Below, piece by piece: positions 1 through 9,000 of a stretch of DNA of 42,344 bases. The notes under the pieces are model-generated. The model did no database searches, was not told the origin of the DNA, and saw only the letters and a program-made list of their open reading frames with translations. Source of the stretch: Gracilaria caudata (lineage: Eukaryota > Rhodophyta > Florideophyceae > Gracilariales > Gracilariaceae). The stretch's first letter is position 1; each line of letters opens with the position of its first letter. The translations under genes and the position numbers were made by a program. The stretch covers positions 1 to 42,344 of the forward strand of contig JASCIV010000128.1 in assembly GCA_030374735.1 (NCBI GenBank). The letters are read 5' to 3'.

Positions 1-17
1 CGTGAAGGGACAGCGCG

Positions 18-431
18 TCAGAATCCGCAAGAAGCGGACGGCAAGGGAGTTGAGACTTTGTTCTGTTGTGTAACGTTCGTCCCACGCATTACATCCGCGC
101 CCACGCCCGCACCAACCCCCTCGTACTTCGCACCCTGCAACCCCTCCACCACGCCGTCCCCGCAGCCTGCACTCTCATCCGCAGGGTTCAACAGCGCTGC
201 AATCGCGACGCGTGGCGCGGCCGAAAACGGGAAGCAAGCCTCACAAGCGGGGTCCGAACACGATGGCGAATTAAAACGATAATGCAAACATCGTCTTCGT
301 CGGTGACACTCTCTCGCCGCAAATCGTTTCGCGCAAGACATACCGCAGAATCGCCCGGACCCATACGACCCATCAATGGGCGCGGAGCAATCGCGACAGG
401 TAGAATTCTTACTCGGCGCCCTAGACGTCAT
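18..431 (-). CDS. small putative zinc-ribbon protein, hypothetical
   Basis: This is an open frame of 137 codons read leftward from an ATG at 431; an alternative in-frame ATG lies at 458. Near the N-terminus it has a Cys-x2-Cys pair, then a Gly-Ser-Tyr-Gly-Ser-Gly-Arg-Phe-Cys block and a Cys-x3-Cys pair followed by basic residues. This arrangement is typical of small zinc-binding modules. The rest is low complexity, rich in Ala, Gly and Val, with a second Cys cluster (Cys-x4-Cys-x2-Cys). No enzymatic domain is recognised. The C-terminal half may be non-coding read-through, since an unrecognised splice site could lie after the zinc motif. The gene points away from KU80, so the 432-991 spacer would serve both. 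I am confident of the motif but only moderately sure of the gene model. Confidence 0.42.
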   Translation of the reverse strand: MTSRAPSKNSTCRDCSAPIDGSYGSGRFCGMSCAKRFAARECHRRRRCLHYRFNSPSCSDPACEACFPFSAAPRVAIAALLNPADESAGCGDGVVEGLQGAKYEGVGAGVGADVMRGTNVTQQNKVSTPLPSASCGF

Positions 432-991
432 GATTGCAAACAACAAGCGAAGCGACAAGAAGGTAGGGCGGCTCTTTCCGGCCCGCCCATCTCAACGTTA
501 TGTACAACGGCGCGCTTGCGCGCCGCACCAACGACAAGAGCCGCGTGATATCGTTAAGCGACACGTCGAACGTGTCTTCGACATGTGCCACCCCGCATTA
601 CAGTACGCTCCAGTTGCATGTTGCTGGCTGTGCCTGAATTGCGCCCAGCCTGTCCACAGCTTACATCTATATATAGAAAGGTGCGTAAAAAAAGCCGAGG
701 TTCGGTAGCGTGCAGCGGTCTCACACGTCGCCTACGCGTACAGCTGTGCGTTTTTGGTTGGATCTTCGTCGTGTTGCGTCTCCGCGGATCACCGGCGCTT
801 TTCTTCAATCCAAAATGGCGCGCTTTTTCGCGCGCATGCCATGCACGTCATGCATGCGAACAGTGCGCATTTCTATCTCGAGCAGTGCCATTGCACCTCG
901 CCACTGCAAGGGTACAACTCATTTCTCTTCCTTCTACACGCGGTGCTGACCCCCATCCTGCAGGATTGTGCACTCTCTTCTTCGTGTACTG
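432..991. promoter_or_regulatory. divergent spacer upstream of KU80
   Basis: No coding sequence is evident here. A TATATATA stretch lies at 668-675. A sequence matching the E2F consensus (TTTCGCGC) lies at 826-833, about 160 bp upstream of the KU80 ATG, inside a GC-rich block with repeated GCATGC/ATGCA motifs. Function is inferred from motif match only. Confidence 0.35.
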
Positions 992-3379
992 ATGAGGAAG
1001 CCTATCAGAGTTCCCGCTCAGTACGAGCCGCAGGTGCGCGGTCGTCGTGACGCACAAGCGCTCGTAATCGTGTTGGATACGCACACACCCTCCGCTAAAG
1101 TGTTCGAACAGCTCAAGAGTGCCGCCTCACGCCTTGCGAGGACACGTCTTATCTATAATGTTTCGAAGGATGACCTCATATCCGTCATCCGCTCGGGCTC
1201 TGACGTTACCAGCAACGCGTTAAACAAGGACAAGGAAGGTGGTTATAGCGGTATTCAAGTTGTCGTTCCGCCGGCCACTCGAAGTCTTCTGGCCGTCAAG
1301 GCTCTTGTCGATTCTCAGCAGGGAACTAAAACGAGCAACCTTTTAGACATTCTTGATGTTTGTGGCTTCTATCTTTCGTTGACTGCAGCTAAACGCGCGA
1401 GGGAAAATCGCGTTATCCTGCTCACCGCAGGGCGCTGCGTGTATCGTCAGCTGGACGACGAGAAAATAGAAGACTTCAAGCAACAATGCATCCTGTTTAG
1501 AGATGAAGCAGGCATTAAGGTAGACATCATTTATCATTGTTCAGCTCAACGTGCAGAACAGATCGCCGATCTAGAGCAGCACTTTGCGCAAATCGAAGAT
1601 GATGTGCCTGTTCAACAGGTAATCGATCATTGCAAAAGCAACGAACTTGCTTTTCTCTTTCTAATCACCAAGATCACAAATGGTAACCTATTGCCGTATG
1701 AAGAGGCTGTACCGCTCGTTGATGTGCCTACCCCAAAGATTAAGAGAGCCGTTGCCAAATTCCGCGGAGTGCTCAACATAGCAGATGTTGTCAAGATTCC
1801 TGTCAAACGCTATTCGCACGTATATGCAGCCAAGCATCCCCCAGGCAAAAAGCTTTCTTGGATCACTTCAAAAGCAAAGAATGAACCAGTTCCGGTGCTC
1901 ACCGAGACTCAGCGTGTTGCTTCTGCCAAAGATGACGCTCCTTTGGAAAAGGAAGATATAATAAATGCATATCCATATGGACCGGAACTAGTTCCAGAGA
2001 GCAATGAAGTCGACAAGTATGCCTGGTATATACAGCTTGAGAAGGGTCTTCATGTAATAGGATTTGTTCCACAGCACTCAGTTTCTCAGAAAATATTTCT
2101 GTCTCAGGTAGATGTCATCATTCCGATGAGTGGCTGTGAACCGGCTCAGCGACTAATGCGAAGCCTTGTGCTTGCGTTGGCCGCGGAGAAAATGGGCATA
2201 CTTGCAAGGTCTGTTGTCTCTGAAAGGGGAGCGCCATATCTTGCATATCTCTGGCCAAGAGTCGAGGTTCACGAAGAAACTGGGAAGCTAGAGAGGTGTT
2301 TTCTGTTTGTAGCGAACATCCCTATGAAGGAAGATATCCGACACTTTTCTTTCGCAAGTCTTGATGATGTGCAAAAAGATATTCAAAAAGACGCTATTGA
2401 TGCTATGGACAAGTTCATTTCCAGCGCGCTCGTAGATACGGATGAGGATGCAATGGATGACTCTGACGATGAAGACGAACCAATATGGCCCCCAGAACTT
2501 TCCAACCCAAATTTGGATTGGTTTCACACATGCATTATTCACAGAGCTCTGACTGGAGCGGAAGGAACCGATTTTCCACCTCTTTCTCAGTGGCATCTGG
2601 ATATCATGGATCCGATGCACTTCTTGAAGAAGTCGCACAGGGAGCAATTTGAGAAGAACCTTGAAGCTTTGAACGAAGTTCTCCCGCTAACTCCAGCTCT
2701 ACGCAAAGAGAAGAAGTTCAAGCCCGTCCATGAGGCGGTTGCTGGAGACGACGCAGTCCTCCAAGATTATCTTCCGAAAGATGACACAGAGGAGCAAGAG
2801 AGGATGGTCGTGAATGAGGAGGAGGACATAGGAGACGTAGAAGCCGGGTACGACCGTGAAAGTTTGCGTGATTTGGATGATGTTGCTTCTCAAATAACAG
2901 ATCTTGGAGTAGAGGATGTGAGCGAAGAGCGTCCAGAATCAGACTTCGCAGCTTTGGTGAAGAAAGGACAAGTTCGGTTTGCATCAGTATCAATGATTGT
3001 CATTATCCGACGCCTGATTAGAGAGGAGAAGGACTTTGAGAAAGCAATACGGTGTATCAAAGTGCTAAGAAAGGCCGGCGTACAAAACAAGCAACCTCAG
3101 ATATTTAACAACTTCATCTCTGATCTAGTGAGTCGATGCAGTCAAGAAGATTCGATCGCCAAACCGACCAAGAATTTCTTTATTCAGCTAGGAATACGTG
3201 GCGAAGCTCTCAGTGTTAGTGTTATTCCATTCAAGGAGAACCCCAAGGAGCAAGGAGTTAATCCATCTCACATTCGCGTTAGGAAACACCTGGAGCGGTT
3301 GTCGTCCAAGGTCAAAGAACTCACGTCACAAGCGAAACAGGAACCATCGCTAAGTGCCATTGGTAGCGCTGAGTCGTAA
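992..3379 (+). CDS. KU80: Ku80 subunit of the Ku DNA-end-binding heterodimer
   Basis: Ku80 pairs with Ku70 to form a ring that threads onto broken DNA ends and starts non-homologous end joining in the nucleus. The 795-aa product begins with a von Willebrand A-like domain (residues ~12-225). A Ku core beta-barrel follows (~235-500) with the conserved Arg-Ser-Leu-Val-Leu-Ala-Leu stretch and a Pro/Leu-rich 'APYLAYLWP' arm. After an acidic linker (~480-500) comes a Ku C-terminal arm, then a C-terminal helical domain (~650-740) resembling the Ku80 domain that binds DNA-PKcs in animals. The acidic tail peptide of animal Ku80 that contacts DNA-PKcs is not visible; this protein ends in a Lys/Ser-rich tail. 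Start: an in-frame GTG exists at 968, but the first ATG at 992 is used here. The length is close to the usual 700-750 aa. Intronless. Confidence 0.88.
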   Translation: MRKPIRVPAQYEPQVRGRRDAQALVIVLDTHTPSAKVFEQLKSAASRLARTRLIYNVSKDDLISVIRSGSDVTSNALNKDKEGGYSGIQVVVPPATRSLLAVKALVDSQQGTKTSNLLDILDVCGFYLSLTAAKRARENRVILLTAGRCVYRQLDDEKIEDFKQQCILFRDEAGIKVDIIYHCSAQRAEQIADLEQHFAQIEDDVPVQQVIDHCKSNELAFLFLITKITNGNLLPYEEAVPLVDVPTPKIKRAVAKFRGVLNIADVVKIPVKRYSHVYAAKHPPGKKLSWITSKAKNEPVPVLTETQRVASAKDDAPLEKEDIINAYPYGPELVPESNEVDKYAWYIQLEKGLHVIGFVPQHSVSQKIFLSQVDVIIPMSGCEPAQRLMRSLVLALAAEKMGILARSVVSERGAPYLAYLWPRVEVHEETGKLERCFLFVANIPMKEDIRHFSFASLDDVQKDIQKDAIDAMDKFISSALVDTDEDAMDDSDDEDEPIWPPELSNPNLDWFHTCIIHRALTGAEGTDFPPLSQWHLDIMDPMHFLKKSHREQFEKNLEALNEVLPLTPALRKEKKFKPVHEAVAGDDAVLQDYLPKDDTEEQERMVVNEEEDIGDVEAGYDRESLRDLDDVASQITDLGVEDVSEERPESDFAALVKKGQVRFASVSMIVIIRRLIREEKDFEKAIRCIKVLRKAGVQNKQPQIFNNFISDLVSRCSQEDSIAKPTKNFFIQLGIRGEALSVSVIPFKENPKEQGVNPSHIRVRKHLERLSSKVKELTSQAKQEPSLSAIGSAES

Positions 3380-4035
3380 TACATTATTAGAGGTACAGTG
3401 TAACATAGAAGAAGCCAATGGGCTACACATCCGGTTTAGACCAGCTATTGGGGCTTTACTAGGCGGAGTTAAACTTGGTAAGGTTGAATGAAAGGGACAT
3501 TTGTGGGGTATAGCTTCCAACTCGTTCCCTTTAGGAGTGAACATGTGTAGAACGTTACCTTTGGGGTGCTCCAAATTTGTAAACAGTCAGCCCCTGATTG
3601 TACTGAAGGATGCTAGCCCATTACAATATCAACTGCGTGTTGAGCTTTTTGGTGGATAGGGACGTTACTCTGTTCAGAGCACCAGGGCACCGTATACCCC
3701 CTGGGGAATACTCTTCGTATGACAGTTTGTTTGTTTTTGCCTAAACACCTGTCGTGGAATGTACCATTTTCGGAGTTCGGCGAGATGAGTCATGCGCAAA
3801 CGAGTAGTGAATGTGCGTAGGTTTTCCTGGCGCCTTGGAATAAGGGTCGACAGACTATAAAGAAGAAGAAGTGCGTAGGTTTGCTTAGTCGTCAAGAACT
3901 TAATTTAATCAAATTGCCTCGCCAGAGAAGTGATCGGGATCAACGCTTTGCTCAGTTCTGACAAGCCACTACCTATTCACGCGACTCCGATCGCCGTGCT
4001 CCAAGAAGTCAAGACGCAATACCTGATTAGAGAAA
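3380..4035. other. intergenic, no gene seen
   Basis: Both strands are stop-rich. The only structure noted is a 12-bp direct repeat, GTGCGTAGGTTT, at 3813-3824 and 3871-3882. The stretch should contain the KU80 3' end and the promoter of the next gene. Confidence 0.4.
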
Positions 4036-4985
4036 ATGAAGAGTCAAAGCATAAGTGTTATCGGTAGAGTCGGTGCATGTTTTCGTTCGCACTTACGCTC
4101 ACGTTCTCTATCCAGCATCGCCGCGGCGCACTCTTCATGGTTCAAGATCCCAGAAGAGGGAATGGTTTGTTTTCATTCTCTCCCATAGCCTTCTACAATT
4201 TCGTCAATCTGACAATTCCGAGAATCCAATGTTTCTATCTCCCGCGAAACTATCTGTAGAAAAGTTTCGAGCTTCTCGCAAGAGGTTCAGCATTCTTTGT
4301 GTCTGGACCGACCACAGGAGCTCTTATTGCCCTGACTTCTGCACATGTGACTGCTCCCCACAGATACGAGAATTACTTTCCACATGAGTGGTTGCGTCAT
4401 GTGCAGGATAGAAACTGTAGAAGTCTGATTGAAACAAGAAGCAAAGATGGGAGGAAAGTAAATTCTACAATATGCAATCTACCGCTTCCATCAGGGTTTC
4501 GGCATTCTGCTCTGGATGTGGCTGCCTTTGTTCTCGATAAGCGCTCGGAAGAGCTAATTAGAAGCCAGGATATATCTATCTTAAAGATAAGTGGTGCTGA
4601 ACCCAAGGTTGGGGCAGAAATAACGATAGGGGGGTTCCGATTGCTTGGAGAAAGCGGCTCGGGAACGGAAGCTGTGGTCGAAGCACCTATGGATGGCGAA
4701 ATATCGGAAATCATGAAGTCACGTATGTTTGTAAACACTGGAGAGATTGAAAGTGAGATGGGAATGTGTGGCGGACCAGTTGTTTTCAAGGGCAGTCCAA
4801 ATACGTGCCTTGGGATTTTAGAAGGGCTTGTGCCTCGCGTTGAAGAAGGTCAAGAAGCTGGAGAAATGCATCGTCGCGTTTCGGGACATTCAGTCATTAT
4901 TACCGCTCGCGAACTGAAAAGGTTTTTGCACGATGTAGAAACAGAAGTAGGTCGAAGCGGTAATGTGGAACAAGCGAAGAAATGA
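4036..4985 (+). CDS. organellar trypsin-fold peptidase-like protein with Cys at the nucleophile position (two exons)
   Basis: Proposed model: exon 1 4036-4164, intron 4165-4259 (GTTTGT...TAG, phase 0), exon 2 4260-4985, giving 284 aa. Exon 1 encodes a Ser/Arg/Ala-rich leader with no acidic residue before the Pro-Glu-Glu near residue 40, as expected of a mitochondrial presequence. Exon 2 opens with a chymotrypsin-fold pattern: Gly-Ser-Ala-Phe-Phe-Val, then Leu-Thr-Ser-Ala-His-Val (His72 as catalytic His). A Leu-Asp-Val-Ala block follows (Asp129), then Gly-Met-Cys-Gly-Gly-Pro with Cys213 where serine proteases have Ser. The exon 2 frame has no nearby ATG, and a TAG at 4257-4259 closes it upstream, which is why splicing is invoked. 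The substrate is unknown. It could be an active cysteine-type protease or a non-catalytic relative. I do not recognise a named orthologue. Confidence 0.6.
4165..4259 (+). other. predicted spliceosomal intron of the trypsin-fold gene
   Basis: The intron is 95 nt with GTTTGT at the 5' end and CTGTAG at the 3' end. A branch-like CTGAC lies at 4208-4212. It joins two phase-0 reading frames and removes the in-frame TAG at its 3' end. The splice is a prediction from sequence; no transcript data were available. Confidence 0.55.
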
Positions 4986-5087
4986 ACTCTTCACGAGTGT
5001 AGCATTCGTATCTATAATACAGGCTGCCGTATATAGGTCAAAACGTTTTCAAAGTTTACTTCTCGAACAGAGCACCAAGGATGGTAA

Positions 5088-5297
5088 TCACGACGACTTG
5101 GATCGGTCTTCCTGTTCTGCTGGAGAGCCGAAGCGAATGGTTGAAAAAACGGACGATAGGAAGGCATCGTCTTCGTTTTGCTTCACTTGTTGTACGGCAC
5201 GACGATTCACGCGACGCGGAAGCTTCTTGCGGTGAGAACGAGCGAATTCATTGTTACGAAGTCTTTTCTCCTTCTTGAGATCACGTCGACAACGCAT
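5088..5297 (-). CDS. small basic protein, hypothetical
   Basis: A 69-codon frame runs leftward from an ATG at 5297. The first ~35 residues are strongly basic (Arg/Lys/Asn-rich, with two Arg-Arg and Lys-Lys-Leu-Pro-Arg-Arg blocks), followed by an acidic Asn-Glu-Asp-Asp patch and a hydrophobic Phe-Leu-Ser-Ser-Val-Phe segment. The overall look is that of small nucleolar or ribosome-associated proteins, but I cannot name a family. The frame stays open upstream to an ATG at 5459; that extension is low-complexity and less protein-like. It is convergent with the preceding gene and divergent from NUP188. The residue order is too structured to dismiss as noise, but the gene is unproven. Confidence 0.42.
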   Translation of the reverse strand: MRCRRDLKKEKRLRNNEFARSHRKKLPRRVNRRAVQQVKQNEDDAFLSSVFSTIRFGSPAEQEDRSKSS

Positions 5298-6037
5298 GGT
5301 CACGGGGCCCACTACGGGCGCATTGGATAGTCCTCCTGCTTTGCTTTGTGACAGAGGACAAGTTGAGAGTGACACCGCGGAAGCTGCGGGGAGTGGTAGA
5401 GAGTTTACGAACGCTGAATTCATGGTGGAGAGGATGATGCCAGGGGAGCAGGGATCCAATGACCGAAATGTACAGCTTTGCCTGTTGTAGATGGAATCTT
5501 GAGTTGATCACGCAGCAGAATACTATTCTCGATTGAATGGAAAGAGGCTGATGCTCAATCTCGCAGGTGGTAAGTGCCGGGCGTCCAGGTTGCGTACCAA
5601 GTAGTCGAGTAAATGCGGGCGGAGATCTCGGTGAGATAAAGAGCTATTGTGGACACGAATTGGCGGAGCATGAGACTGCTCTAGGCCCATTATTTGGTAG
5701 CGGTTACCAGCAATGGCTCGGGCTACGGCAGTTACCTTATTCTCCGATCTGCTGTAAAAGAGATCTGGTCTGCCGAATTGAATTTGAAGATCATTCCCCG
5801 TTTTTGCTCTGTTCTAAAAGTGCATCATGTTCGCCGAGTGTCCAGACCCTATTTGAAGCAGCGTCAAGTGGCCACCAACTGCTATTCTTGTTTTCTTGTA
5901 GCCTAGACACATGTTCTCTCATCCTAGATATATTCACAGGATCCTGAACGCTCACCAGGAGTAACACTTGCATGAGCGGTTCGTCTTCCTTTCATATCAC
6001 CGCCGTTACCCCATCATATTGTCAATCGTGACTAGCA
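5298..6037. other. spacer upstream of NUP188
   Basis: Short open frames here (for example 5567-5947 on the plus strand) show no recognisable domain and no start context that stands out. It probably holds the NUP188 promoter. No repeat or RNA gene is recognised. Confidence 0.4.
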
Positions 6038-9000
6038 ATGAGGCGGGACCACGCGGCAAGTTTATCTTTGACCTCTCTTTGCGCTCGACTACGTTCCGCA
6101 AGATTGAGTCGTTCAGAACTTAAATCGATACTGGAAGAGCACAAAGATGATTTGCTACGTGCCGTCAGCATTCAAAAAATTGAGAAGAAAGCTGATCTTA
6201 ACTATGTTCGATACCGCAAGGACGTACCAGACTCTGTCGACTTTCCACGACCCACAGACGCGGAGCTTGACTTCATCCCGTCTATTGAAAAGGAGTTGTC
6301 TCTAAGTCAGTACGATGCTGCCTTGCTGCTGCGAGATTATCTTGCCGATGCTGAAGTCGATGAGGTTTCTGATATTCTTCGCTTTCAAACTGATTTTAGT
6401 ACTGTTGTTCCTCTTCAGGCTCTCGAGCAGTTTTGGAAGAAACAAAAGCGAGCTGCATTTTCTTCTCTTACGACGATTCTTATTCTTTCTCAAAAGGAAG
6501 AGGGTCATTTATGCTGCGAGGAGTTTTCAGATTTTGTGTTGACCAACAAAGAGTTTATTCAAAGCATGATTTTAGGCAGTGTTATTGCCGTGCTCGAAGC
6601 CCAAAAGAAGGAAAGCGCTTCAACTGTGAGCACCATCGGGGTCGTAGAGCATTGGTGGGTTATGGAATCATTATTTGCGTTTTCTGTGGTAGTAGGACTT
6701 GACATACAGTCAAAGGTTAAAATCCTTTCCAAGTTTGCAGAGCTTGTACAGGCACGGAAGAATCCACTGACTCATTCCCAAGAGGTTCCTTCGCTTTCAA
6801 ACGCCATCATAGACGGCGTTGAAGGTACAGTTTTGTTTGCTGCTTCTCTTAATTGGTCGAATGATCTCTCGTCTATAACATATCCGGAAGACCCAAATGA
6901 GGACGCTATGGCAGAAGGCGAGGAGCACTATGCGTCGTTAACCAAGAAAGCACAGGCGGATGTGGAAGTACTCAATATGCACTACGAATCACTTCATGTT
7001 GCTCCGTTCGCAGAAAATGCGCTTCTCTGTCTTTCCTGGTCGTCACGAGTTCAATTTCTTTCCACATACGGTAAGAAGAAAAGTTCATCCGCAGCACAGA
7101 TGGGTCCGAACGGGGTGACACATATGGAGTATAGTCTTAGCGCAAATGTTTTTCGCATACTTCAAGATATCTCTGGAAGGCACCTAGATATCAGTGAATC
7201 ATTGGAAGTGTACCTCTTTAGATGCTACTGGGATGATATGGCGGCGTTTTTAACCATGTTTCCCCCGTCCAACTTTACATCCTCACAAGTGATGGAAATT
7301 GTACAACTTTCATCAGCAGTTCTGACTCGGAGTGGAGAGAGCACATGTGCTGACATTGCTTGTACGCTGTGGCAGGGTATGGAGTTTGGATCTGATTTCA
7401 AAGGGATTAATGTACTTCTCAACCTCGCTTCAGGTATCTTTCCACTCTCATATCTGCCTCTTATCAAGTTGTTGTCTGTCCTTGTTAATGACAAGAAAAG
7501 TGCGGCTCATGCAACCTTTTATCTTGAAAACTGTCTGGAGACAGTGACCGAAGTGTCAGATGGCTATCGAGAAGCGCTTGTTGTGATTGACGAAGAGCCG
7601 GAACACATATGGCAATCTCTTGCAGAACAACGAGGTCACGAAATCAATCGGATTGCGTCAACTTTTGCAATGGTTCAACCGGCTGAGGGTGATATTGTAT
7701 TTGTTCAGTGCTCAGCTGATATTCCGGAGGATAGGTATAGATCAGTTCTACCGCGCGGTTCTGTTGGTGTTGGAAGTATGGCACATTCTGTCGTAACATG
7801 GTTATGTCCCTTCAATGGCTTTGACGCAGTGTTGTACATTATAGACATGCTTCGGAGAATATTGGTTGAAGATGATATAAGTTTGAGCTCAGATGAGGCC
7901 GTTGTGGAAGAACTAGTTTCATCTGGTTTAATAAGTATGACGCTGATTGACCGTCTTTGCGGAAAGGCATCGTCGATGCTTCATGGTCACATCACACAGG
8001 ACCTACGGCTCACCAGCTTGATCGCAAAAATTTTTGGGGAGCTTGCTGATCCTTCAGAGAGGGTGCTGAACTCATGGCTGTCCAAAGAACGTCATGAGAT
8101 GCTGCTCACAGCTTCGGCATCATGTTTGGCGTCAATCGCTATTGGGTCTCGCGATTGTGCTGTGATTGCTTTAGAGCATCTCGAATCCGCGCAAAGGGGC
8201 ATGCCTCTACGCACTGCTATGGCAACTCTTGGTGAGGGTGCATTTCCAGCCCTTGCAGCTATTTCCAGAGTTACCGACGCTTGGTCGGCGACTGGATCCC
8301 CATCAGAACGCATAATGGATGTCTTGCGAACGGCCTCGCAATCTCCGACGCAAAGGGCGTTGTGGGAATTTCTTGAACGTTTCCGCGCCAGTCAGAAGAA
8401 GATACACGACTTTCTAGCTTCAACAGCGCTGCCTCTATGGCTGACAACACCCCGATACGAATCGACACTGCGACAACCAGCGGAGCTTCATTGGCTCCTA
8501 CCTGCATGCAGCTTGCAATTCTTTTCTTGCAGTCCTGAATTGCTGCTGAGGGAGTCAACGGTATGTGCTGTTTTTGGAGAAGTTGTAACTAGCTGCTGCA
8601 AACTCAAGATTTTGGAAGAAGCCGATACATTTCTATTTCCTGCATTGTGTGCCGGACTGACGGCTTGCGTTGAAGCACTACAGTTACGGAATGCAACTCT
8701 GCAAGCCAAGAGGGGCAAAGATTCGAACTCTGACGTGTCTTCCGATGTTAATACTCCAACCTTACTCGAACGTGTTCTACTGAGCCCAGAAGTGATCTAT
8801 GCAATGAGCATGATCGCCTCTGGAAATGTTGGTATTCTCTCATCCGCAGAGTTTTACAAGAGATGGGAACGATCTCAATTTAAGCATTTGTTTAACACCA
8901 TCGACAGGGATAGGCTGCTGAGCTTAACTGGGGTTACTGAGACAGTAGATGATCAATATGTTTCTGGCTGGCCTTCATGGATCGCGGATATGAGCGCGAG

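Noticed and set aside
968..991. KU80 start at an upstream GTG
   Set aside because: Nuclear genes use ATG; the first ATG is at 992.
3813..3882. GTGCGTAGGTTT direct repeat as a telomere-like or mobile-element mark
   Set aside because: Only two copies, no array and no element between them.
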